In this document: positions 32,139 through 46,200 of the stretch, one piece after another
Position numbering within the stretch: the first letter of the stretch is position 1
Layout: each line of letters opens with the position of its first letter
Assembly: GCA_964035545.1 (NCBI GenBank)
Contig: OZ037769.1
Location: 10,857,133-10,921,132, forward strand
DNA length: 64,000 nucleotides
Origin: Bugula neritina
Lineage: Eukaryota; Bryozoa; Gymnolaemata; Cheilostomatida; Bugulidae
Direction of reading: 5' to 3'
Position numbers and translations under genes: made by a program
Notes under the pieces: generated by a model
The model's database searches: none
What the model was told of the DNA's origin: nothing
The model's input: only the letters and a program-made list of their open reading frames with translations

Positions 32139-33059
32139 TAAAATATATAATATGTTATAGATAATGCCTCTATATATAGAGCAATTATATGTAACCAAAC
32201 ATGCCTTTCTTACCTTTTCTTACCACACTTGTCTTTTTCCTGATGCATGAGTGTGTAGATTGCCCAAACATAATCAGATGCATACAATTATTTGGTTGGT
32301 AATAGTTTTTAAATAATTTAAATCAAGACCTGGACAGCCTAGTAAATATTGTAAAATATAATTGTAAAAACTGTCTCAAATATTATATTTACTGTGATAT
32401 CTCAACATAGTATTATGTTATCATTAGATTCAAATCTATTAAATATATTCTATAATTATAGACCAGCGGTTTTTATTTACGTATAATGACTTTATATAGG
32501 AAATAAAGAGAAGAAAAGCAGATCTACTAAAAATATTACAAATAGATTTAACACGGAAATTATGGAGTACTGGGTAGACAATAAAGGGCATACCGAATAT
32601 ATATTTAAAAGAGCAGCTAAACTACAAATCAAACATTTCTACCCCTACGCATTATTGACAAAACTGCATGCTGTTAAAAACTCTAATGGTCAAAGGGTTA
32701 TAAGATATAATATTATTATATTATATAATATCACTGTGCTAATGTTATGTTGCGCCATCTTGGTATTGATTATGTAAGATTTATTTGGGAGTTGTATTTT
32801 CCTTATTACTCGAACACGCTCTGCTGTTGTCCGCAATCGAATCAATATTATTAGTCCGATGGGAAAATATTTTACCGACTGCGATTGCATCAAACGTATC
32901 GTTCTGGATTTTTGGGACAACGGCTGTTTTCCGTTTTTTCTTATACTCATATTCATATTGAGGGTAATTTTACCACAATAATGATAAATTGATCATTTAT
33001 ATTACATTTGCTCTGAATCAGTAAACAAACATCTTCAAATGTAAAGAGACTTACACTTG

Positions 33060-35000
33060 AAATCTAACTATTAGTATTAGACTTAACTTTAGTCTTACTC
33101 TTACTCTTCTGACTTCTGAGTCTTAGACTAACTCCAAGACTTAGACTTAGAGTTAGAGTTGCAGTTACTGTTAGTGAGTTACTATTACTAATTAAGTATT
33201 ATAATAATAATTATGAGTATTAAGCATTACATTTTGATTTAGTCACTTTATTATTACTATTACTATTAGTATTAGTATTTATTTAATCTGATTCTATGAC
33301 TATTGAATTTATTATTTAATGATTTAATCACAAATTTAAATTTAGTTTTAATTTTATGCTATAGACTAAGACTATAGACTATCACTATCAGTATCACTGA
33401 GTATCAGTATAGTCGATAACGCTAGGTTAACTAGAAGATTAAGTATAAATAATTTTATTGTCTGGCAGCCAAAAATTTAAGCTTAAAATAAGACCTAAAA
33501 TGTAGTAATTTAATGGTTTACTTTTACTTTACAACTCTCCTGAGCTTAGAGTTAGAGTTAGTCACTGTGACTGTCAGTGTCACTCTCACTGTTAGTGTCA
33601 ATGTAACTGTAAGTGTTGAACTTGGTGTTGGACTGTAGGTTGATTGACTTTGAGGTTGGATATACTTATTAGTTATACTTATTAGTTATTACTATTAGTA
33701 TTAGGTATTGTATTTGTTGATATCTAAGGCTAATCTTATGATTATAGTTACTTTAAGTTTAAGCTTAGCTTTATTTCATAGTAATTATTATTATGATAAA
33801 TATAATGATATTCATATTGATATTTAATAATATTTTTATTATATAAGTTCTTACCTTCTTACCATACTCCGGATTAGACTAATGCCTGCCAGGTAGGAAA
33901 GTTGGTCAGGCTTCTCGATACAATGAATAATATAATATGAAATTACTGATAATGATAGTGATTAACTGATTATGGTTATCATTAACTTTAAAATTATAAC
34001 TATAAATATAACGTTTTATGCATATAACTATAACTATAGCTTACTATGAGTATGCGTATGACTGTTATTATTAGTATTACTATTACTATTAGTGTGTCCA
34101 GGCCATTTCGTACACAAGTCGCTTCTCGTACCCACTTTTTCAGCTCGTTTCGTACACATCTGATAGGACATATGAATATAAATAAACTAAAGGACATATT
34201 TTTATATTTATATTTAATGTATGAGTCATACAGTCTTGCTCACAAATATTAGTAACTTGCACATTTCATTTCACCGCATGTTTATTTATTGTGATATGTA
34301 GGTGATAGGGGGAACTGCTCTTTTGGCTTAGATATTCATATTGATATTGTTGTCAGTAGATGGCAGCACATAGTTAATGAAAATGTTTTTTGTTTCAAAA
34401 GCATGCTGGGAGAAAAAGAGAGCTGGGATGCAATAAATAAGAAAACTAGTATCATTCAAGTGGTTATCTAGTGTATTAATTTATTATTAATTTCGTGTAC
34501 GAAATGGATAGCAGTTTGTGTACGAAATGGCTTGTGTACAAAACGACGGTAACCCCTATTGCTATTAGAATTACTATTAGTATTATAGTTACTAAATAAT
34601 TATAAATTATTACTATTAGTATTAGTATTACTACTACTGCTAGTATTACTATTCTTATGACTAATAAATAATAAGTATTAATTATTGCTCAGCCTTATGC
34701 TGTTCTACTTTTGACTAATAGTAATAGTAAAAAGTAGTACTAATACTAATAGTAATAGTAATATTATTTAAGTTTACCAACTTTTACTTTTCATTTTGCT
34801 TTACGTAGCTTTAGACTTAGTCTTCAACTATAGGTGGTTCAACCTGAAATATCAAAATGAGTTTAATAGTCAAACGCTTGAAGACTTATTTAAAGTTATG
34901 ATAGTCATTATGATTATAACCAATCATCTCCATTATGATTAATCATTATTATGATTATCATACTGTTGGTCACAATTTTACTTTGGGTGAAAGAAATATA
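33060..35000. repeat. Cryptically simple sequence, TTA/ACTATT-type
   Basis: Long runs of degenerate words such as TTACTATTAGTATTAC, CTTAGACTTAGAGTTAGAG and GTCACTGTGACTGTCAG without a fixed period. This looks like slippage-derived simple DNA rather than a true tandem array. No gene signal is visible in it. Confidence 0.7.
34103..34548. mobile_element. Possible MITE defined by inverted CATTTCGTACAC repeats
   Basis: CCATTTCGTACACAAG at 34103-34118 and a second similar motif at about 34146-34158 are answered in inverse orientation by three copies of GTGTACGAAATGG-like sequence at about 34495-34548. The interior is about 330 bases. I could not define a target site duplication in the simple-sequence surroundings, so this may also be a plain inverted repeat. 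Confidence 0.4.
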
Positions 35001-37282
35001 AAAAACTAAAAGGAGACAAATTGAAATATATTAAAAGAAAACCTTTAGGTTGATAGTTACAATGACAAATTATAAGTGATAATGTAAGTTTAAAAGTTAT
35101 TTAATCTAAAATGTTTTAGTTTTTATAATAGTTAGTATTTGTGCAGTTTTACTTAAAATTTTTTAATCACTAATTGTCATAGGAGTAATGGTCATAACCT
35201 TAGGACTAGGTTAAAATGATGATCCAAATCCTTCCTGTCATCATGATAGTTTAGTGTGAGGAAATTAGTTTCATTTTATTCTTGGATTAACTATTAACTT
35301 CTCTTTGAAATTGTATTTGAAGTCAAATTTGAAAATTTGCATCTATGCTACTGATAAATGTTGCCCTTGTTGATATACTATTAATGTGACTAATGGTTAT
35401 TTGCCTTAAAAGTATTAGATTAAAATCAAAATTAATAGTAACTGTAACCACTGTCACTTTTACCAAATTAAATAATCAATACCATTATAAATGCCAACTA
35501 TGAAATTGTTAATTATGCTCATTCTAATGTTGAGTATTAAACTGACTTTATTGTAGTTGATGAATATAATTTAGGCAGCCAAATTGAAAGTTAATTCTAA
35601 TTTTTTATACTTGTCAGTACTAATATTTAGAAGATAATAAACCAAATATAAATGGCCATGTAAATATTGACTATAACAATAATTATGACGGTTATATTGG
35701 ACTGAGAATATAATAGTAGTATATTTGCTATTATGTAGAATGTAGATGATTTTCCTCTTAAGTTTTAGCAGTAATTATAATTGTCATCAGCAAGTTAGTT
35801 AAATAGCAGTAATAGACTTACAATTACATCAATTCAATAACTGTAGCAAATTAATTCCTAACGTTCATCAAAAGTTAAGGACAAAAATCTTAAACCAGTT
35901 GATGTTCAGTTTGATATGGCTTTGTAAAATGGAATAATATTCTGAGTTTTAGTTACAGCAATTCAAACCTTTGTTTTTATCAGTTTGAATATATAGTAAA
36001 AAGTCCAAGTAAATCAATTATAATTCTTAGCTGTCATTAAACTTAAATGAAAGTTATTGTTCATTATTTAATGTTAGATGGTGCTGATAATAATTTAGGG
36101 TGAGCCTATTTTTGTTTTCTATGCAGTCGCATTGCTACCAATATATTTTAAATACTGCACTATTTATAAAGTTTCCTTCAACTAAAAAAGTTAGATTGTA
36201 CAGTAGACAATAAATTCTATGCCATTTTGCGTGCTTTGATTAAATTTGCTACAGAACGGGTATTTTTTATTTTGCTTGTTTGAAAACTTCTAGTCTACGT
36301 ATATAATTACTTTAAATATACAAGCTATTTATTGACTACATACAGGGGGAGGAGTCTTGCTGTTGAGTTTTAATCCTAGTTTATCCAAAAGCATAATCCC
36401 ACTAATATGTTAGCACTTGGAACACTCTTCTAACTTTGATGTCAGAGAGCTTACGTACAACTGCGGTAGCTTTTTTTACAAGAATTAGCAATTTGCATAA
36501 TAATTATGGCTACCGAAATCAATTTTAGCATATATCTCTCTCTCCATCGCTATCTCTACTTAGTAGCTATATCAAGCCAGTTTAAAACTTCCATTTAGAA
36601 TTTATATTCAACAAAAGTTGATTAACCATATCAAAAAGGAAATATTTGTTTATTGTTAATGATATTGGCTCCTTTCACTAAGTTGGTAGTTGATTAATAG
36701 GATGCAATGAAATATAATAATTATTATTATAGTTAATATTATAGTAGTGGTGTGTACTCTACTTTCATTCAAGAACTTCTTACTGATCCTGTAACTACTT
36801 ATCTGGCCCAACATGTACCAACCTGCCTAAACTAGTAGCAGCTATACAGCCCCTTAGTACTCAGTATACTTACAATAGGATGAACTTGATTCAATTCAGT
36901 TCTTCATAAAGATGGCTGATCCTACACTCAATATTAAATGTCATGTCGATTAATTTAATACAAGGTACAGATAGCCTATTATATATATAATTAAAATATA
37001 GTCATGATTTAACTGCCGAATTAAGTTTTGTATTGGTAGTTTTTATCCCTCAGTCTACACTAGATTTCTGACTTTAACCTATTCAAGGTTATGCTATTCA
37101 AAGCAATTACCCCTTGTAAACACTATTCCGCGTATACCCATACCTGTATACCTCCATCAACTTGTGAATGTTTTTGTTGTAGCCTAAAATGAGTTAGCTT
37201 GTCAGAGGCTATGCCAACTTGTGTATCACCTGTAACACACAAGGCTGCTAACTCAATGCTTTAACTGGCACTTCCGGATACA

Positions 37283-40200
37283 ATGCAGCCCGACAGGCAA
37301 GCAACCAGAACTGGTGGCAGCTCCAGCACCAGGACAACGTCTGGGGGCTCTAGTAGTCTTATGGTTGGTCCGAATTGGAGGGTCGGCAAGAAAATAGGCA
37401 ATGGCAATTTTGGAGAGTTACGACTTGGTAAGTAGAGAGACTGAGAATACAACTAAACTTGATAAAAAAACTCCTGGCAAAATCCCTGGCAGAAAGGGTT
37501 TTTTCTTAAATAGGGCTAAGGACTTATTCAGTCGAGACACAAGACCATTATGACTGGAAGTTCTTCCTAACATCACCAATGGCCTTTGTCCAGGCTTGAA
37601 CTCATGACTTCGTGCTTACTAGGCAAACACTCTAACCCCTAGACCACGGCTGCTCCCTACAACTATATTCGATATGGTCTCTAATTTGTTTGATAATTTG
37701 GTCCCGTAATTGCTGGATTATGGGAATAAATCTGATTCAATGTATAGAATACTGATCCCAGTCACCCACCTACTGCAGCTATATCATTGTAGGGTTGTTG
37801 CTTTGTTGTAGAGCGGTTGCTTTGTTGGGTGGTTGTTTTGTATAGCCCCAATGCAAGAATACAATGCTAACTGGCTCATCCGCACAAAGACTTGCCAGAT
37901 TGTTTATGTAGGCTTATTGTTTTGAATGGTGATAAAGGGAGATTATAATTCATTCAGCCCAGGCTGTGACTTTAATAGCCTCGTTCTATAGTCCTAAATC
38001 AGCTGTTGTTTATGTCAACACTGTTTGATACAGTTGATCACACTACCTACCTACTGGTACCTCTCATTATTAAACAGAACTTCCAACATCTCTAGACTCC
38101 GAAATGAATCTAGCTTCAACTTGACTAGAGCGTTTATTATAGACTGTGTGGTGCAAAAAATATAGTTCTTGTGACCATCAAGTGGTATGGGAATCAGTCC
38201 ATGCACTTCCTATTTATGACTTCCTATTTATGTTCTGCTCTAGTCTCATCACCATGTTGATAATTGCTGACATTGGTATAGGGCTGAAGATGATAAATTA
38301 GCAATGAAATTCCACTAGTGTCATCAAGTGTCATCAAGTGTGATGAGCTATGGGAAGTGTTTAACTTTTAGCTGTGACTTGTGTGGTGCATTGAGGTGTG
38401 GGTGGTCATAGTTACTCTGTAGCTGAAAGGCTAGCAGGAAAAACGGACAACTGGGATCTTGATGTAGCATAGATTATGGATTTTTTATATCACACTAGTT
38501 GAAGTTGTTTTTGTATGCAAGAAGTGCTGGCTTGAGTGCAGGGGTCAGACAAGGGTAGATCAGGTAGAATACGTTGTTTAGTTTAACATAATAAGTTGTG
38601 ATTCAACTCCAGGCTAATAGCATGGTAACATTACTAATTACTTTGTGCCTGAAGGTAACTAATATGCTCACAATATTGACTGCCTTTACAAAAGTTGTAA
38701 TTGACAAAAGAGTAGCCAAGAAAATGGACTAGTTTTGTACAACATTTCAACTGTGTGGCTGTTGTATACCAGCCTGTTTAGTAGTAGCACTGTGTTGCTA
38801 GTTAATGTCATTGTACAGGCTGAAAAACCTCTCTTGTGTTTAGTGTTGTTTCATCTCACAGTTCCTAGAGTGAATATAGCTGGTACCATGTAGTGGTGTA
38901 TGATTATACGGGCATTTCTTGTAACCCAGCAGCCATGCTGCGAATTAGAAATAGACACATCCCAATCATACACGATCTTCTCTGTTACAGGCAAGAACAT
39001 GCATACTAATGAGCACGTGGCCATCAAGTTGGTAAGTACACTGAATGGATGTAGAATTTATCTGATGGCTTACTCACTGCCAACAAGAGTCTGTAACTGC
39101 CTACTGACTGAAATGACAGCTAGGAGTAGAGAGAAAGGGGTTGAAGGGAGGGTGTAGTGAAAGTGGTGTGGTGTTGCATGACTGCAGTGAGAGAGAGATT
39201 GTATTGCACTACATTTACTTACCAGCTGCTATGACTAATTCAAAGTGTGATGTCATATGAAGCTAGGCAGAGGAAGCAACTTTCTAGGTTACACGAAACT
39301 GCTGGTAGCGATTGCAGTCTTCACATTCATTATGAAACTATGTACCACCTAAGAGGGCATACTGTAGGTGGTGCTGCCAATGCTGGGCTATTTTAGTCCA
39401 CAAGATTGTTGCATAAAACCTGCATGTAGGCAGCGTTGAGTCAGCTGCTGGTGTTACTCTGAGCAGTGAGTGAATACTGGCCCAAGGTCAGTATTCCCTA
39501 CTTTAACACCAACTAAAGTACTGTGTGTGTGACATGGTAAGAAGCACTCAACTGAAACTATAACTATAGGTTATAGTTCAATGGTAAGAAGCTGAAATTA
39601 GGTAGGTGCAGTAATGGAGAAATTGAGATGGCCTGTGTTCTAGATTAAAAATGTAGCCTAAGAAGTTATGTTCTCACAAGAATTTCAACCCGCGCCCCAA
39701 ACCAAAATTTGATGAAAGAAAATTAAAAAACTTACGCTATCTCAATTTCTCCACTGCTGCTCCTAAATGTGGGCTTCAATTACTTTCTGCTTACGTATTC
39801 CTTGAGTTATAATTAGAGTATGCATTTCATTTTCTCGCTCTCATTCAGTAATGTTTTCCTGTCTTTCCTCCCACATGAGAACTAAAGCTTTCACACTACA
39901 CTTCTTCTCCATTTCAACCTGTTTTAATGTTTTATATTAGGAGTCAATGAAGTCACGAGCTCCACAACTACATCTAGAATACAAGTTCTACAGACAGCTT
40001 GGAGTTCACGGTATGCCTGAATATCCATTATATCCATATGTATCTCTATACTATATCCGTATATTACTATATCCATATATTACTATATCCATATATTACT
40101 ATACCCATATATTACTATACCCATATGTATCACTGTACTGTATTACTATACTCTATTACTATATCCATATGTGTTACTGTACTGTATTACTATATCCATA

Positions 40201-43200
40201 TATTACTATATCCATATGTATTACTGTATCCATATGTATTACTATACTCTATTACTATATCCATATATTGCTGTACTGTACACTGTATTACTCTATACTC
40301 TATATTCTATTACTGTACTATATTACTGTACTCCATTATTACAATAATATTTTACAGATGGAGTACCTGTTATACATTTCTATGGGCTTTGTGGCAAGCA
40401 CAATGCACTGGTGCTAGAACTACTTGGGCCAAGTTTAGAAGATTTATTTGAGATTTGTGACAGGAAGTTCAGTCTGAAGACGGTACTCATGGTGGCCGTA
40501 CAACTGGTAAGTGTATGAGCATATTTTCTTCTCACCGCCATCACGACACTACTATGGATATTTGATTATGGTTTCTCCCTCCTTTGTAGCTGGACAGAAT
40601 GGAGTACGTGCACTCTAAGAACCTCATATACAGAGATGTGAAGCCTGAGAACTTTCTGATTGGGCGCCAGTCTACGAGACGGAATCATAAAATACACATC
40701 ATAGACTTTGGACTGGCCAAGGAGTACGTCGACCCTGACACCAAGAAGCATATTCCATTCAAGGAGAACAAGAGTCTGACTGGAACAGCTCGTTACATGA
40801 GCATCGGCACTCACCTGGGCAGAGGTAGGCTCTCAACACCTGTGCTAGTTCATACAGCAACACCTGTGGTAGTTTATACAGCAACACCTGTGGTAGTTCA
40901 TACAGCAACACCTGTGGTAGTTTATACAGCAACACATGTAGTAGTTTATACAGCAACACCTGTGGTAGTTTATACAGCAATACCTGTGGTAGTTTATACA
41001 GCAACACCTGTGGTAGTTTATACAGCAACACCTGTGGTAGTTTATACAGCAACACATATGGTAGTTTATACAGCAATACATGTGGTAGTTTATACAGCAA
41101 CACCTGTGGTAGTTTATACAGCAACACCTGTGGTAGTTTATACAGCAACACCTGTGGTAGTTTATACAGCAACACCTGTGGTAGTTTATACAGCAACACC
41201 TGTGGTAGTTTATACAGCAACACCTGTGGTAGTTTATACAGCAACACCTGTGGTAGTTTATACAGCAACACCTGTGGTAGTTTATACAGCAACTCCTGTG
41301 GTAGTTTATACACCTGTAATAACTCTTTATAATATTATACTTTCTTGATGTCATTCTACTCTTCTATTTCCCTTTTCTGACATTGTGTAATGAGGGGTAG
41401 ATGGGCAAGTTTGGGCATGTTTAGTTTTAAGCATCACCATTAAGTATATAATTGCAATATACAGCATGTGTTACTGTTCACTTACCTGATGGGCTAGTCA
41501 GCTACAGTGTCACAGCATGAGGTCTCAGCATAGTGCACCACCAGGTTCAAACCCCTTAGAGCTCCAGGTCATTGCTTACCTCACTAGATTCTAAGTCTAT
41601 TTATAGACTCTATTTCTTTTCACCAAGTGGCTGTTGAATGCTGGGGTTGGGGTTAATGGAGATTGAAAAGTCTTGAAATTAATTAGAAGATTATAGCTGG
41701 AGGCATGGATTATACAAGATGATGTGCAGTTAGAATTCTCCTTGACATTTGTAATTAGACTACGCTAGTGACTGTACGAAAAACAATGATAAGTTTCAGA
41801 ATATTGAGTGTCAAGTAGAGTTTACACTTCCTAACTACTAACTAGATTGTAAACTAGCGTGAATAGGCTACTTGTGGCCCCAGGATCTAATATGACAGGA
41901 GCAACGACTCCTAATCTTTGCCCTACCTTTGCAGGCTGCAATCATGTTTCTTTATTTCATTTGTAAAAAAACAGATTCAAATGGACAACAACTCATCAGA
42001 TGGAAGTGTTTTAGTAGAGACTAGTGAGCCAACAACTTTATATTTGAAAGCTTAAAGTTTGGCTGATTTAATATTGATTAATGGCAAGATAAAAATAGCC
42101 ACTCTGTTCATTTTCAAATTCAAGTAATGGATGTTTTAAATTATTTATTCTATGAAAGCAATACCTTGTATACATAGAAAGATTTTAATTTCTCTATTTT
42201 AAATATAACCCCGACTGCAGTCCTATCCTAAAGCTTGTGATACCAAATGGGTTCTCGACTAGTACTAGTTGTGTGCTGCAGTTCTTCCTGCATGTATGTA
42301 GATGGTGCAACTAATCTATATTATCAGCTAATGAAAATGTTTACAAATGAGATTGGTTACTGTGTGCTAAGTTACATTGACTGCAGTTTTACCTGCATAG
42401 TTTCAGTTTTACCTGCATAGTTTCAGTTTTCATCATGCTTGCGCAATAATTATTAATGTATAATGTTGAAAACGAGCTGTCCTAAATGTAAACATATAAA
42501 CTTTTCCTTCACAGTGCACGTGCACCAACACTTGCGTCACTATGGGGAGCAATATAGATATACAACTACTTCTAGACTGACATCAAACTGCATAAACAAT
42601 ATTTCTGAAATCCCTAAGTGTTGGTAAAAGAAGGGAATTTGTGTAGTTAATTATGCTAGTGTTTTTTGGTAGATTTCAAAATGAAGAATGCATACATTTT
42701 CTTATGCAGTTCTCATTTGAGGGGCAAATAACTTCTTGGAGTCAGTAAATTTATTGGTTGATTAGGTTAACTTATTTTTTATTTGCATTCTTACTATCAA
42801 TTGAAATAACTTTGTTAGTTGCAGTTAGTAATTCTTTCTAGTAGCAAACAAGTTATAGCCGAGAAATACAGTTCTCAACTGTTAGATTTTTCTTAAAATA
42901 CTATTTCCTATCTTTATTATAGAGTTTTGCTTGATGGTTTGTTTACATAATGTTTATAATATCAGTGCTTAATAATACTAATTGAATTTAATATGCTGTT
43001 TGATTCTGCCAGTATAATTATACGATAACTATAATTAATATTATCATTATAAACTAACTAATATAAATTAACTGTTGCTAGTAGTAAGGAGTGTTGTCAG
43101 ATTAATATTATATACGTGATTTATTGCTTCAAATTTAAGTTCCTAGTGGTGATAGAATAAGGGTGTGTTTGTACCATCATAATTTTTATTCAAAATGTTA

Positions 43201-46200
43201 ATGGGTGGGATAATTTCCTCAGTTTTCTTGCATAATAAAATCAGTTGGTCAAACTTATCTTGTGCGCATTTCACATCATTTGCTCTATTTTTGTTAATAT
43301 ACCAAACTGATTTTTGGTGACAACAGCTGGAACCTAAGGAAACCTTCAGTGTGTGGGTGTGATGGAAGTACTGAAATTATGCACTGTAAGCAGAAATATT
43401 AGTTCTAACTTTCTCCGGTATCTGCAGTCATGTGTTATATACATTCTACTGCTGCAGTTAGTTTTAGCCAATTATGTGTAATTATTGCTACTAATACTGC
43501 TAACATCAAGAGGTTACTCAGTCTATTACTGCGTCCTCTGCAACTAGTAGTCTGTTATGATTATGTAACCAATACTGGTATAAGTAACTCTTATCTTTCC
43601 CTATTCTCTAATATCTAGTGACTACACAATCGCCATGTCTCCACACCAGGGAAGGGCAGTCCTAGCTGAAAGCTCTAATGCGTGGGCATTGCGATGCAGT
43701 TTTTGTGGTTTATATAAGTACTGTGTAATATGCTGCATACTGCACTGAATATACTAAATGCGAGTGATCACATTGACGTACTTATGTTGCTGTGCTGCAT
43801 CTAACAATACAACATGTCTACTGTTTGCAGAACAAAGCAGACGGGATGATTTAGAAGCCTTGGGTCACATGTTTATGTACTTCCTAAGGGGAAGTCTCCC
43901 TTGGCAAGGGCTAAAAGCTGACACATTGAAAGAAAGATACCAGAAGATTGGCGACACGAAACGAGAAACTTCAGTAGAAGTGTTATGTGAAGGTTTCCCA
44001 GGTATGGCTGCAGCTGTGCTAACAGCAACAGCTGTTATATGTACCACTCCAACTCCAATACAGTTCCATGTTTCCTACTCTGTGCTTATGTCAACTGGTT
44101 TGTGGCAGAGATCAACTTGGCTGACAGTTTTACTCCTTTTCCTTCTCATACTGTGACCAGCTTGCTATGTTTCGCCCACACATCCTTCAGTCACTAGAAA
44201 TGGGTCAGTCACAGTCATTTAGGAGTTATGTGCTTTTTTGACAGTGACCTCTTTTGACTTCCATTGATGGTTTTCAGATTATACATGGTCAACCAAGGGG
44301 CAATAAATCAATGTTCTAACTTCTAAGAAATAAAACCAAAGCTGCAATTGCCAAAGTTGCACATAATAGTCATGCCATCACAGTAATAAATCCCTGTCCA
44401 TTCAATCACAGTAATAAATCTCTAACCACTCAGTCAGTAAAACTCACATTCTCTCAACGTATTTGATCCACTGCCTGTATTAATTATTCAAGTCCCAAGA
44501 GTTGAAACAGCACAGGGATGTGGTTTACCAATCACATGTTCTGGCTGTTAGTGAAAGCTGATTGTCATCTCCATTCTGTCACACAGTCTCTGTCACCAGT
44601 TATCTATTCCTACACATTTGCTTTAGAAGTTATCCTCTCATTAGCCTTAGAAATGTTTCTACACCAGATAGCCTATGAAAACTTAGTCAAAGTCCCCTAT
44701 ATACGTGATTAATGTTGCTTTCCAACCTGTTAGCATGCTGGTATCATGTCTAACTCTAGCTCTTGTGATGCTCAGTGTCTAACAGTGAGTAGGTGTTGAA
44801 GGATCTGGTGGGTAATGAAGGATGCTGGTGATTTTCATCATATGAATTATTAATTCTCTCCATATATATACATGCATCAACTGCCCTTTAAATGTTAGTA
44901 TAATACCACTGACCTTTTATAACATAATAGCCAAGTACCATGGCAACCACTTAAAACTGAAGGAAGCATTGTGTTTGTTTCATTCAGTGATTTCATGATA
45001 TTATCTATACTAACAGTTGCTGTGTGCTGTGTTGTTTGTATGTAGGTGGTACTTACCCAACATTTTCTGCTACAATACTAATGTGGCCATCCATCACTTG
45101 AGATAGATTTAGTTGCATAAATTTGAAATATGCTGAACTGCCTAAATATATTTGTCTTGAGAATATAACTTTCTTGTTTTCATGTTATCCCAAAGTTGCA
45201 CCTATCTGTCGTTAGAAAACTTGACAGCTTGAGTTATATTGCTGATTGAAATATTTGATGCATTAAAACTGTTTGAATTTTGATATAGCACACATGTCTA
45301 TCCTATCCCTGTCAGTATAACATTGTTCGGTATTTATCTCATCTCTTTTAGTCTACCTATGTGGAGTTGCCAGCCCTTTGTGTAAGCCTAGCAGGACAAG
45401 AAACTAATGTTTAGAGTTTACTTTACATCTTCAATAGTCACTATGTTCACCACCTGTAGAGTTGTCTCTCATGAGCCCTTAGAAACTTCTTCACTCAGTA
45501 GCCTCAGTTCATTATGCTCTGTACATGTTTTAGAGGAGTTTGCTACTTATATCCGCTATGCTAGACGTCTGAATTTCTTTGAGAAACCCGACTATGAATA
45601 TCTGAGGAAGCTGTTCACAGATTTGATGTCTGCTGAGAAGATGACGTGTGACTGGCACTTTGACTGGGTGGACCGACAGGTATCTGCAAGTTCCTGCTTG
45701 GTGTCAGTCAACCTTTTCTATCTCTGCAATGGTGGTGACTGTTATTGGGAATACTTTGCCTGCATTGTTTTAGAAAGGATGGCATAAGCCATGGTTGAAC
45801 TAAAACCATACATAAATTCAATAGAAAGACAATTAACACACTTCTGTACAGCTTTCTATCAAGGAACTGTTTGCTGAACAGCTTTTAATTTTAATCTGAA
45901 CCACAAAATATTTACTATGAATTGTGCTTTGAAAGAAAAGACAATTCCGAGTATTTGTAAAGAGACTCTAATATTAAGGTTGTTTGCGCTTGTTCCAGTT
46001 TCACAGTTATCCTCTCACTTAATTAATTACCAACCATAGCTTAGCTCACACACACATTAACAGACCTAGAGAGAGGTCTGTAGGCAGGAATATAATGTTG
46101 TTATCTGGAAGATATTCTAGTAGTATCATCAGTGTGTAACATGCTATTTGCTTGAATTCTCATTTTATGGATTGTGTGATTATTTGTAGCAGCAGACCAA

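Noticed and set aside
40834-41312. CRISPR-like array of direct repeats
   Set aside because: Units are head to tail without unique spacers and the host is a eukaryote; it is a minisatellite.
40599-41348. A 249-codon plus-strand frame joining CK1 gamma exon 5 to the 24-bp array, and long minus-strand frames over the same array
   Set aside because: The kinase motif continues in frame from 43831 after a GT donor at 40825. The rest is an intronic repeat whose period is a multiple of 3.
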